DNA of 53,568 nucleotides from Paludibacteraceae bacterium (GTDB taxonomy: Bacteria > Bacteroidota > Bacteroidia > Bacteroidales > Paludibacteraceae). Position 1 is the first letter of the stretch; every line of letters starts with the position of its first letter. The notes beneath the pieces were generated by a model. That model did no database searches. It saw only the letters and a list, made by a program, of their open reading frames with translations, and was not told the DNA's origin. Location: NCBI GenBank assembly GCA_905234685.1, contig CAJOIR010000011.1:1-53568 (forward strand), given 5' to 3'. Shown here in pieces: positions 35,301 to 43,100 of the stretch. The translations under genes and the position numbers were made by a program.

Positions 35301-36149
35301 GCTACTTATACTGCATCCCTTCGCTCATATACCATTACTTTCCTCAATGAAGACAGTACAGTCATAAAGACTGATACCTGCCTATACGGCACCATGCCGC
35401 AGTTGCCTCAGGAACCGGAAAAAGAGACTACTGCGCAGTACACTTACTTTTTCGTCGGCTGGCAGCCTGCTGTTGACACGGTTCGCAACAATGCAGTCTA
35501 TGTTGCTACTTTTAGTAAGGCGGTAAATAGTTATACTGTAGTATTTATGGACGAAGGTGTGGAGTTGCAGCGTGACACACTTGAGTACGGCTCAATGCCT
35601 GTATATCGCAACTCCGACCCGCAGAAAGAACCTAACTATGCTGTGACCTATCGGTTCTTGGGCTGGAGTCCGGAATTAGCAATGGTTATCGGTGAACAGA
35701 CTTATAATGCTGTTTATGATGAAGACAGCGTGTTGTATGAAATCACTATCCTTGTCAACGACACAGCCTTGGGGTATATAGAGGGCGCTGTCAGTGGCAG
35801 TTACACCTACGGTACCATACTTACCTTTGTGGCGATAGCCGGGAGCGGCGCTGAGTTCCGTATGTGGGACGATGGCCTGACTGCCGCCGAACGTGAACTC
35901 ACGGTTGTCTCTAATCAAACTCTTACGGCTGTATTTGATAAGATACTTAATGGCTTACAAGAGATTTTTGATATGGGGATGCAACTCGAAGGCTCTGTTT
36001 TGCACAATAAGACTTGCGTGCAACTCAGTGTGTACGGTCTTACAGGACAACTATTGTATAGTACATCCTCTGATCTTGACCTCAGTAACTTCAACCATGG
36101 GATATATATAATCCACTGTGGAAACTTTGCGCTGAAAGTCGTGTTGTAA
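32370..36149 (+). CDS. Exported protein (1259 aa) with cadherin-like domains, five InlB-type repeats and T9SS-type tail
   Basis: A signal peptide (KKLIVLAALLLNTVYMFAVSG) is followed by beta domains. Two cadherin-like beta-sandwich repeats (LSAVLIDGDTLQGF and LSAVFIDGVPLEGF) lie at about 361-521. Two Cys-initiated beta repeats (CAESAELM, CMNTSTLI) lie at about 525-780 and resemble the A repeats of the 2250-aa protein. Five InlB B/Flg_new-type repeats (for example FKNDDGTVLQTDTLEYGTMPEYRG) occupy about 782-1120, followed by a W-DG repeat domain and a T9SS type A-like tail (QLSVYGLTGQLLYSTSS...GIYIIHCG). It is the last gene of the run beginning at 21357. The function is likely extracellular, details unknown. 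Confidence 0.9.
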   Translation: MKKLIVLAALLLNTVYMFAVSGVSCQDPIEVDTAYSGSFTAGEYWFTATTASLPLTFYFYPDDTVAPAPDVYLDLTCTPGVYDDTIISGMIASAGDYNLSFPMHETPKKEYDGDKIRYRITYDRNYRDMLYNYGVTYPVAAYVQLLTYTSGNVYIVSESINTRCRDYVNTFGMDISLLIAPDDSVNVYMWPIGNWINKSYTITWESEGRLDFYDGTDCVLSRTQRVRDQFIMPHDSIRMDKRRASAWINDIYQTELYVRLYAEKEGLLHIRSFEEKTELLEFVVAGVKAVIDNENMKIYAVLPKGTNRNNAIRAAKTEGTIKYRAYNGEVPVFDYQCTKMTLGTLVYSLGNITVAKSEGSTDATLSAVLIDGDTLQGFASNTADYSDVEVGTEQPQLSVVTSDTAATVTIKQATSVPGTATVTVTAEQGNKQTYTFRFIKRRSRNTSLSAVFIDGVPLEGFSAETHHYRMYVQNLPEVTAVAADSLTAVVIDQAKNVPGFAQIFLTAEAGNTDSYTINFSIDPRIQQCAESAELMQWNKPVSVDEDDVLRVPIGRPSLDNDTANWAGRRIAFAWSGSSNLHVYVGTTCLFDPQSPDKTLIDSFDVVLQKGENRRVAYLTAEQTKALGRHSIDGTLYLRFVSATEGQLTAEDWTPDCMNTSTLIDVNSDTYFPPRHNSENVYKLYLPDWKDKQVTFYWEGTENVKLFLSYSNTCKFKLQVNTWYPVVEEMTVNANDSVVWTVAKVKKVINDCYMGDFLYIRFWTENKEGTLHVRQTGGKVPEYVITWLTDEGVKIDTTHVLQGQIPVHKDMTKSNTAEYTYTFAGWMPAPVPATENATYKAVFTAIKNKYVIQFKNDDGTVLQTDTLEYGTMPEYRGDSLLKQSTAQYHYAFAGWQPAVDTVRANTEYIAVFSAAVNRYEVRFVDEDGTLLQTDSVEYGMLPEYRGAEPHKESTAQYYYTFAGWGTDLSAVTQNITYTATYTASLRSYTITFLNEDSTVIKTDTCLYGTMPQLPQEPEKETTAQYTYFFVGWQPAVDTVRNNAVYVATFSKAVNSYTVVFMDEGVELQRDTLEYGSMPVYRNSDPQKEPNYAVTYRFLGWSPELAMVIGEQTYNAVYDEDSVLYEITILVNDTALGYIEGAVSGSYTYGTILTFVAIAGSGAEFRMWDDGLTAAERELTVVSNQTLTAVFDKILNGLQEIFDMGMQLEGSVLHNKTCVQLSVYGLTGQLLYSTSSDLDLSNFNHGIYIIHCGNFALKVVL

Positions 36150-36201
36150 TACTGCTTGGCAGCTTCTATTTACTGTTGTTGATTTTTTATTCTAAAAACA
36201 T

Positions 36202-36232
36202 TTTGCAGTATTGAAAAAATATTGTAATTTTG
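36202..36232 (+). promoter_or_regulatory. Promoter of the 2250-aa gene
   Basis: TTTG (36202-36205), 19 bases, TAATTTTG (36225-36232): a clean match, giving a leader of about 90 bases before the ATG at 36329. This starts a two-gene unit that ends at the terminator 44651-44689. Confidence 0.88.
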
Positions 36233-36328
36233 TCGCGTATTATGCTTATGGCATATACACGCTTGGGCGTGTTGCCACAAACGAACTCAATTAACAAATT
36301 AACATATTTACTAACAAAACATTACAAC

Positions 36329-39300
36329 ATGAAAAAGTTCCTACTTTTAGTGATGATGTTTGCTGCTGCTTGGAGTTTGCAGGCGCAGAGTAATCCCTCT
36401 GCAGCGCAACTTCAGAGTTCGGCTATTGACTTTGATTGGAACAATGGCAACGAACAGACAGCGGCAGACGGAACAAAATGGTACAAGGTGGACCTTAGTC
36501 AGGTCAACACCGATGAGAACCTGCTGTTGTATCTGAACAACCTGTCAACGGTGGAGGCAAAAGTTACTGTACGTGCCGCCATCATTGTTGGCAATACGGT
36601 TCAGATTCTTGATGAGGCTACCAGAGTTGACCAGCCCATCGCTCCTAACTACTACTATGCTAAGGAGCTAGGTCATAGTCTCTTCTCACGCATTACGGCA
36701 GTGTATGTCGAGTTAACCACCACACAGACCATCCGCATGGCGGCTGAGCCTGTTGAACCCGGTGAGAAAGACATGACATGTATGAACGCCGCAGTGTTCA
36801 ACCGTGCAGGTACGCATCATGCAACAGGTCAAAAATGGTACAAGGTTGAGTTGTCTGATGTAATAGCAGACCCGACCAAGACGTTGGAGATTACAGTTAC
36901 CAACCTTGGAGATGCTGCTACAGTGACAGCAGGCTTGAGTTTCGACTGCCCGAGTACGGGTACGACAGACAAAGTGATGTATTTTGCTGCAGGCGAGATA
37001 AAGAAAGTCACTTTGAAACGCTCCTACATTGACCTTGTGGGTGCTGACGAGATGGTCTATGTTGAAGTGGCAAGTGACCAGCCTCTGAAAGTTACTGCAC
37101 AAGTTGTTGATGCACCGGTTCCAACGGAGACTTACACTGTGGAAAATCCGGTTGATGTTACGCTTGACCAACTTTACACTCTGGCTGCAGGCACCCCCAC
37201 ATGGTACAGAATCACTCTGGCCGATGTTGACATTAAGCGTCACATGCCTGAGGTCACTGTTGAGAACAAGAGTGCCGTCAACGCCAATATCAATGGTATA
37301 CTTATTTATGCCGCTGCAGGAACCATACCTCAGAACGTGCCTGCTACTGCTACCCGCACACTCAGCGTGGCTGCTGGTGAGGCATGGGTAAGAGAGGTTC
37401 AGCGCAACGTGGTTGAGGCTGCCGCCAGCAAGTATGATTATGCGTACGTGCGTTTGGATGCCAATACACAGATTGAGTTCATCGCCCGTCTGAAACAGCG
37501 TGCCGCAGGTACACAGTGCCTCAAGGCTATCAACTTTGACTGGATTAACGGCAATGTACAGACCGCAGGTACCACCGTATGGTATGCAGTTGATATCGCT
37601 GATGCCAAGTCCGCAACCAACGCTCAGAAAAATATTCGCGTACGTGTTGAGAATAAGGGTACTTATGAAGCTGTGTTGGCGGCACAATTCGCTACATCCT
37701 GCCCCTGTGATGTCACTCAGAACTTCTCACGTACCGTGCCTGCAAAGGATTCTATGATGACCACTATCAAGAACTCCACATACAGCGTGTTGGCAGGCGA
37801 CACAATTTGGGTTGGTCTGAGCACCGATCAGGATGTGCACTTGTATGCTTATCTGGTTCAATCTAACTTCAATGATACTATTGAAGAATGTATTAATGCT
37901 ACTGACTTCGATCAGGACATTTGGGAGACAGGTGTTGTGCAGACTGCAGATACAGCATGGTACAAAGTACCTCTGTATCAAGTGAAGGCTAAGGCCGCAG
38001 ACAACAAGCAGGTGCCGTTAATCAAGGTTGCCAACCGAGGTACGGCTGCGGCAAACATCACTGTTGAACTGGCATTTGAATGCCCGGTTGTACGTGAAAT
38101 GGAGCGTCGCACAATTACAATTCCTGCAGGCGACACTTATGAGAAGTCTGTCACCGCCAACATGATTGACGGTATTGACCCCAACTATACTGATGCCTAT
38201 ATTCGTGTTATTACCAATCAGGAGATAGGTATACAGGTGGAATTCAAATATGAGGATGCAGGCAAGTACTGCTCTACCGCTGAGGAATTTAATTGGACTC
38301 TCGGTGTCGATTATGAGGCTGATCAGCCTTATTGGTACAAGGTGAATGTGGCTGATGCCCGTGATAACGAACAGGATATCGTCATTCGTATCACCAATAA
38401 TAATGACATGGATGTCAAAGTTAAAGCTGAGGCTACTATAGAATGTCCTATCGTAAGCGGCTTGAATGAGTATAAACATGTCATCCCCGCCCACCGCACA
38501 CAGGAGAAGAAGATTACTTATGCTACTTTAGCGGGTGTTGGTTCGGATATCATATATATCCGTGTAACCGCTGAAGATGACCTCCATATTGAGGCATATA
38601 CTCAGGGTGACCCGAAACCCAAGACAGATATCTGTAACGATCCTTCTATTCAGTTCGTTGACTTCGATTGGACCAACGGTCATGTTCAGGGGGCTGAAAC
38701 AGTATGGTACAGAGTGGCTCTTGATACACTGCGTGGTGACGATGTTCCTGTAGTGCTTGTTGAAAACCTTGGTCATGGTGTTACCACCGTGCGCGGTGAA
38801 GTGGCATTTAAATGCGAAGTGAAGCTTGAGTCAATGATGGGCAAGACCATCACACTTGAGGCAAACGGTACTAATGGTGACACTTGGGCAAAGGAGGCAA
38901 CCAAGAGCATGATGTCGATGGTTGACTCAACCAAACAGTATGCCTACATACGTGTTGAAGCAAGCGACTCTATCCGTTTCAACGGCGGTCTTGTTAACCC
39001 CAACCAAGGTCATGAGTGCTATACTGCTATAGATTTCGATTGGGACTTTGGACATGAGCAGGCTGGTGGCGACACCTTGTGGTACAAGGTTCGTCTGCAA
39101 GACGTGCTTGACCAAGCGAATAAGGCTGCCGTAGTAGGCGTGAAAAACCTTGACTCATGGACAGGTGATGTGACAGCTGAATTTTTCTTCACTTGCGAAG
39201 ATAGCATACCTTTCGAGACCCGTACCTATCCTCTTGGCGGTAATTTAAGACGCGAACTTCCTCTCGGACGTGAAACATTCAGCAGCCTTGCTGTAGAATA

Positions 39301-42300
39301 TATTTATATACGTCTTTATACCGCTCAGAAGGATAGTATCTATGCTCGTTTGATTGATGTTGAACCTCCTGTACTTCCAGTTGTTGCATGCGACAGCGCT
39401 ATTCAAGCTCAGATCAACCTTATCATCGAGCAGAAGGCAGGTGTTGAACAATGGTATTATATTGACATCGCAGACATCCGTGCCAACACCGAAGGCGATG
39501 CTTTCCTTGAGGTGTGGAACGGTGATCAGGCTAACACAATGTCTGCATCACTCTCATGGGCTTGCCAGCCTACTGAAAAGATGATAAGCAAGAAACGTCC
39601 GTTTGTTGCCAATGAAACATTTACCCACACAGTTCTACGCTCCGTTATTAACAACGTGAACAAAGATATGGCGTGGATATTTGTTACCACTGAGCAGGAC
39701 ATGAAATTCCGTGTTACTCTGAAAGACCATCGTGGTGAGAATTGCTCCAACCCTATTGAGTATGACTGGATTAATGGTAACACTCATCCAGCAGGTGATA
39801 CTCTCTGGTACAAGGTTCGTCTTGACACCATGCAGACCGCTTACGGTCTTACCAAAGACTTGCGTTTGACTGTGAAGAACCTTGCCGAGAACGCTGCCGC
39901 TTCAGAGGCTATTATCTATCTCGGCTGCAACGGTGTTACAGATTCACTCGGCTCTATAGCACGTCTGCTACCTGTCAACGACACATTGAGAAAAGATATC
40001 CGTCATGCTGTTATTGACAGCATTATCGGAGACTCGCTACTTATCCGTCTGACTGCTGCTGAGAATGTATATCTGCACGCTGAACTCATCGGTGTTATTG
40101 ACCCGATAGACTCAACTGTAGTTGATACTATTTGCGCAGGTACTATATATTATGGTAAGGACTCTACAGAGCACCTCATTGCTGCTGGTGCCATAGCAAC
40201 TTGGACTGACAGCGTTGCATTCAAGTACAAAGATGCAGACAAGACCGTATATGGTCCTGATACTATATTCCACTATCAGATTCACCCGATGACGAATCCT
40301 GTGGCTGTTGACGTTGATACTTTAAATGTGACTCTCTATATGGGTCGTGCTATCAACTATAAGGCTCTTACCGATTCGTTGCTTGCTATCTATCTCTCGC
40401 AGGCTGCCGATACCGTGGCTAAACTCGACTCGGCTACATTGAAATGGGAGACATTTGATGCAGACAACAATGCATGGGTGGCTGCAGACAACAACAAGCT
40501 CGGCTTTGACAAGGAGAGCATTCGTCTGCGTTATAGCATACAAAGCGAATGTGGTGACACAATAGGTATTTATGCTGGTACAGTGATTGAACTTGACAGC
40601 ACGTATATCCACCGTGACACCATTGACAGCATTGTATGTGCAGGTTCGGACATCACTATCCGTGGTCAGGTTTACAACATTGTGAGCGATTCTACTATTA
40701 TTGACAACTACATTGTCGTAGATTGGGATGCTACACTCAAGCAGGATGTTGACAGTATTACAACTTACAACTTCAGTATCTGGAAGGCTCCTGTACTCAA
40801 TATCCCGACTTCGCTGCCTGTTGCTAAAGTTGGCAAGGCTGTTGACGTAACCGCAGCTACAACAGAGATTAAGACTGACATTAATAATCAGGTAACTGCT
40901 GATAATAAGATTGCTTCACTTGAAGACTCTGTTTATTGGCAGAAGAAGAGCGGTGATACCTATGTTGCTCTTACAAATGATTTCGTTACTTCAGCCGACT
41001 CAATCACGTTACGTTACGGTATTCATGCTGATGTATGCGACACCTTCTATTATAGTGCTGACATCCAGATTGCCGTTGCTCCGAAGGATTCATTCGAACG
41101 TGTTATTAACGATACGGTTTGCTACAATACTATTTATCCGACTCATGAGAATGCTGCTGGCTACACTATTACAGCCGATGTCACTTATCGTGAGCGCTTC
41201 GCTTATGCAGCAAGTGCTGACCAGGAAATAGACAGCGTATATATATACAATATATATGTATATAAGGAGTATACCGCTGAGAACCTCACAGCTATTGAAG
41301 CTCAGGTTGGTAAAGTTATTTCTACTGCAGCTGCAGAGACCGAACTCAAGCAGAAACTTGATGCTCAGAATACTGCAGACCCGCTGAAGGTTACTTATTC
41401 AACCATTGACTGGGCAGTGAAGACAGGCACCTACACTATGGGCGAGAACCTTACTTCAGATGCTGCTCTAACATTCCAATACACTGTCAACACTAACGAA
41501 GGTTGCTCCAACCTTACAGGTGATGTGGTAGTTAATATCGCTGCTGCTGATTCAGTGGTTTACAATGTGGCTCCTGACACTCTCTGTGCAGGTGAGACAT
41601 ACAATAGTCGCCTTGTGGCAGGAAAGGTTATCAATGCTACAGAGACTTGGAGTGAGCGTGTTGCTCTTGCTGATAAGACAGATGCCGCTCAGTGGAAAGA
41701 CTCAGTATATGTTTACAACGTATATGTTTATGAGGCTGCTACAAAGAAGGCTGTTACTACCAAACCTACCGTTTCTTGCGGTAAGCCTGTTGATGTAACT
41801 GCCGCTACTGCAGCTCTTGAAACTGCATTCGCACCTGCTGGTCTTGAAGCTCCTATTGACACTATTGCATGGGAGATTGACCTTGGTGCTGGCTGGACGG
41901 CTCTTACAGATGATGCACTTGATACTCGTATAGAGTCAGTACAGATGCGTTACAATGCCACTACCATCTGCGGTGATATCGTTACTGGTGACGCCATTAC
42001 GGTTACCGTAGCTGAGGACTGCGTTGAGGAGATTGCTGAAATCACCGATACTGTTTGCGCTGGCAGCGAGTACAAGACACGCTTGCAGACTGTGACCGTC
42101 AATGCATTCACAGAAGTCAGCGACACAGTGATGTGCACCGATGTAACAACAGGCAATAAGTTCGATTCCATATACAACTATACAATATATATATATAAGG
42201 AATTGGTACTGCCTGAACAAGAGGATATCACTTCACAGCCTGTAGCAATATGCGGTGAGGAGGTTGATGTTACTGCTACTATAACAGAACTTGAAACCTC

Positions 42301-43081
42301 GTTTACCACTGATGCACTTACTGAGCCTATCGAGGAAATCACTTGGGAGATTGACCTTGGAAATGGCTATGAGCCTCTTGCTGATCAGGGTCTTGCTGCT
42401 GACGTGAAGTCCATTAAACTCAGATATACTGTTAAGGGCTTGTGCAACACAAAGCAGGGTGAATTCACAATCAATGTTGAGAAACCCAACTCTGTTAACA
42501 GTCCTAACACTTATGAGGAGCAGGAGATTGTTGAGAAGTATAATGGCTGGTTGCTTATGGTTAACTACATTAAGTTGAAAGCTAAAGCTGATGAACTTGG
42601 TGTTGAGTTGACAGAACAGTCAGTTGTATGGTACAAAGTCAATGGTGAGCCTGATATCACAACTCAGGATCCAAACGACTTGCCTGACGACTCTGTTGGT
42701 GTTGGTTACTACTACACCCAACGAGAGATTCTTGATGCAGGTGACGAGTACTACGCTTCTATAGCTCTTCCTGTTGAGTCCAGCGATGATTGCGGTGGTT
42801 CTATGTACACCAACTTTATCGTAATCAAGAAGGGTGCAGCTCCCCTCAACATGACTCCTAACATAGTCAAACCGGGCGAGGAGATGTATATCACAGGCCT
42901 CGATGGCGAAACTGAGTATATTGTCACTGTATATGACCTCACTGGTGTTTGCCTTGAGAAGTACAGCGTTGATAATGCTGAGTCATACGTACTCAGAGCT
43001 CAGGAGGCTCAGGGCTACTACATGGTACAGGTTGACGCCGATGGTGTTCACAGTGAGACTTTCAAATATGTTGTTAAATAA
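36329..43081 (+). CDS. Giant exported repeat protein (2250 aa): ten A repeats, five B repeats, T9SS-type tail
   Basis: I chose ATG 36329 because it begins a clean signal peptide (KKFLLLVMMFAAAWSLQAQ); the frame is open further upstream, but only in the leader. Residues 20 to about 1270 hold ten repeats of about 120 aa with the core C-x-x-A-x-x-F-D-W-x-N-G-x-x-Q-x-A-G-D-T-L-W-Y-K-V and the ending Y-I-R-V-x-T. Residues about 1270-2055 hold five repeats of about 150 aa that begin DTVCAG(S/E)xY and contain YNxYIYKE, VDVTAAxTELE and IxWEIDLGxGY. The last 75 residues (TVYDLTGVCLEKYSVD...GYYMVQVDADG) are a T9SS type A-like tail. Cys residues occur in pairs per repeat. It is translated just before the outer-membrane protein at 43101. 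Confidence 0.92.
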   Translation: MKKFLLLVMMFAAAWSLQAQSNPSAAQLQSSAIDFDWNNGNEQTAADGTKWYKVDLSQVNTDENLLLYLNNLSTVEAKVTVRAAIIVGNTVQILDEATRVDQPIAPNYYYAKELGHSLFSRITAVYVELTTTQTIRMAAEPVEPGEKDMTCMNAAVFNRAGTHHATGQKWYKVELSDVIADPTKTLEITVTNLGDAATVTAGLSFDCPSTGTTDKVMYFAAGEIKKVTLKRSYIDLVGADEMVYVEVASDQPLKVTAQVVDAPVPTETYTVENPVDVTLDQLYTLAAGTPTWYRITLADVDIKRHMPEVTVENKSAVNANINGILIYAAAGTIPQNVPATATRTLSVAAGEAWVREVQRNVVEAAASKYDYAYVRLDANTQIEFIARLKQRAAGTQCLKAINFDWINGNVQTAGTTVWYAVDIADAKSATNAQKNIRVRVENKGTYEAVLAAQFATSCPCDVTQNFSRTVPAKDSMMTTIKNSTYSVLAGDTIWVGLSTDQDVHLYAYLVQSNFNDTIEECINATDFDQDIWETGVVQTADTAWYKVPLYQVKAKAADNKQVPLIKVANRGTAAANITVELAFECPVVREMERRTITIPAGDTYEKSVTANMIDGIDPNYTDAYIRVITNQEIGIQVEFKYEDAGKYCSTAEEFNWTLGVDYEADQPYWYKVNVADARDNEQDIVIRITNNNDMDVKVKAEATIECPIVSGLNEYKHVIPAHRTQEKKITYATLAGVGSDIIYIRVTAEDDLHIEAYTQGDPKPKTDICNDPSIQFVDFDWTNGHVQGAETVWYRVALDTLRGDDVPVVLVENLGHGVTTVRGEVAFKCEVKLESMMGKTITLEANGTNGDTWAKEATKSMMSMVDSTKQYAYIRVEASDSIRFNGGLVNPNQGHECYTAIDFDWDFGHEQAGGDTLWYKVRLQDVLDQANKAAVVGVKNLDSWTGDVTAEFFFTCEDSIPFETRTYPLGGNLRRELPLGRETFSSLAVEYIYIRLYTAQKDSIYARLIDVEPPVLPVVACDSAIQAQINLIIEQKAGVEQWYYIDIADIRANTEGDAFLEVWNGDQANTMSASLSWACQPTEKMISKKRPFVANETFTHTVLRSVINNVNKDMAWIFVTTEQDMKFRVTLKDHRGENCSNPIEYDWINGNTHPAGDTLWYKVRLDTMQTAYGLTKDLRLTVKNLAENAAASEAIIYLGCNGVTDSLGSIARLLPVNDTLRKDIRHAVIDSIIGDSLLIRLTAAENVYLHAELIGVIDPIDSTVVDTICAGTIYYGKDSTEHLIAAGAIATWTDSVAFKYKDADKTVYGPDTIFHYQIHPMTNPVAVDVDTLNVTLYMGRAINYKALTDSLLAIYLSQAADTVAKLDSATLKWETFDADNNAWVAADNNKLGFDKESIRLRYSIQSECGDTIGIYAGTVIELDSTYIHRDTIDSIVCAGSDITIRGQVYNIVSDSTIIDNYIVVDWDATLKQDVDSITTYNFSIWKAPVLNIPTSLPVAKVGKAVDVTAATTEIKTDINNQVTADNKIASLEDSVYWQKKSGDTYVALTNDFVTSADSITLRYGIHADVCDTFYYSADIQIAVAPKDSFERVINDTVCYNTIYPTHENAAGYTITADVTYRERFAYAASADQEIDSVYIYNIYVYKEYTAENLTAIEAQVGKVISTAAAETELKQKLDAQNTADPLKVTYSTIDWAVKTGTYTMGENLTSDAALTFQYTVNTNEGCSNLTGDVVVNIAAADSVVYNVAPDTLCAGETYNSRLVAGKVINATETWSERVALADKTDAAQWKDSVYVYNVYVYEAATKKAVTTKPTVSCGKPVDVTAATAALETAFAPAGLEAPIDTIAWEIDLGAGWTALTDDALDTRIESVQMRYNATTICGDIVTGDAITVTVAEDCVEEIAEITDTVCAGSEYKTRLQTVTVNAFTEVSDTVMCTDVTTGNKFDSIYNYTIYIYKELVLPEQEDITSQPVAICGEEVDVTATITELETSFTTDALTEPIEEITWEIDLGNGYEPLADQGLAADVKSIKLRYTVKGLCNTKQGEFTINVEKPNSVNSPNTYEEQEIVEKYNGWLLMVNYIKLKAKADELGVELTEQSVVWYKVNGEPDITTQDPNDLPDDSVGVGYYYTQREILDAGDEYYASIALPVESSDDCGGSMYTNFIVIKKGAAPLNMTPNIVKPGEEMYITGLDGETEYIVTVYDLTGVCLEKYSVDNAESYVLRAQEAQGYYMVQVDADGVHSETFKYVVK

Positions 43082-43083
43082 TT

Positions 43084-43093
43084 AGAAAGGAGG
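43084..43093 (+). promoter_or_regulatory. Unusually strong Shine-Dalgarno sequence
   Basis: AGAAAGGAGG lies 7 bases before ATG 43101. Bacteroidota genes mostly lack such sites and none of the neighbours has one, so this is a stand-out signal for high or reinitiated translation of the second gene of the unit. Confidence 0.75.
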
Positions 43094-43100
43094 AACGAAT

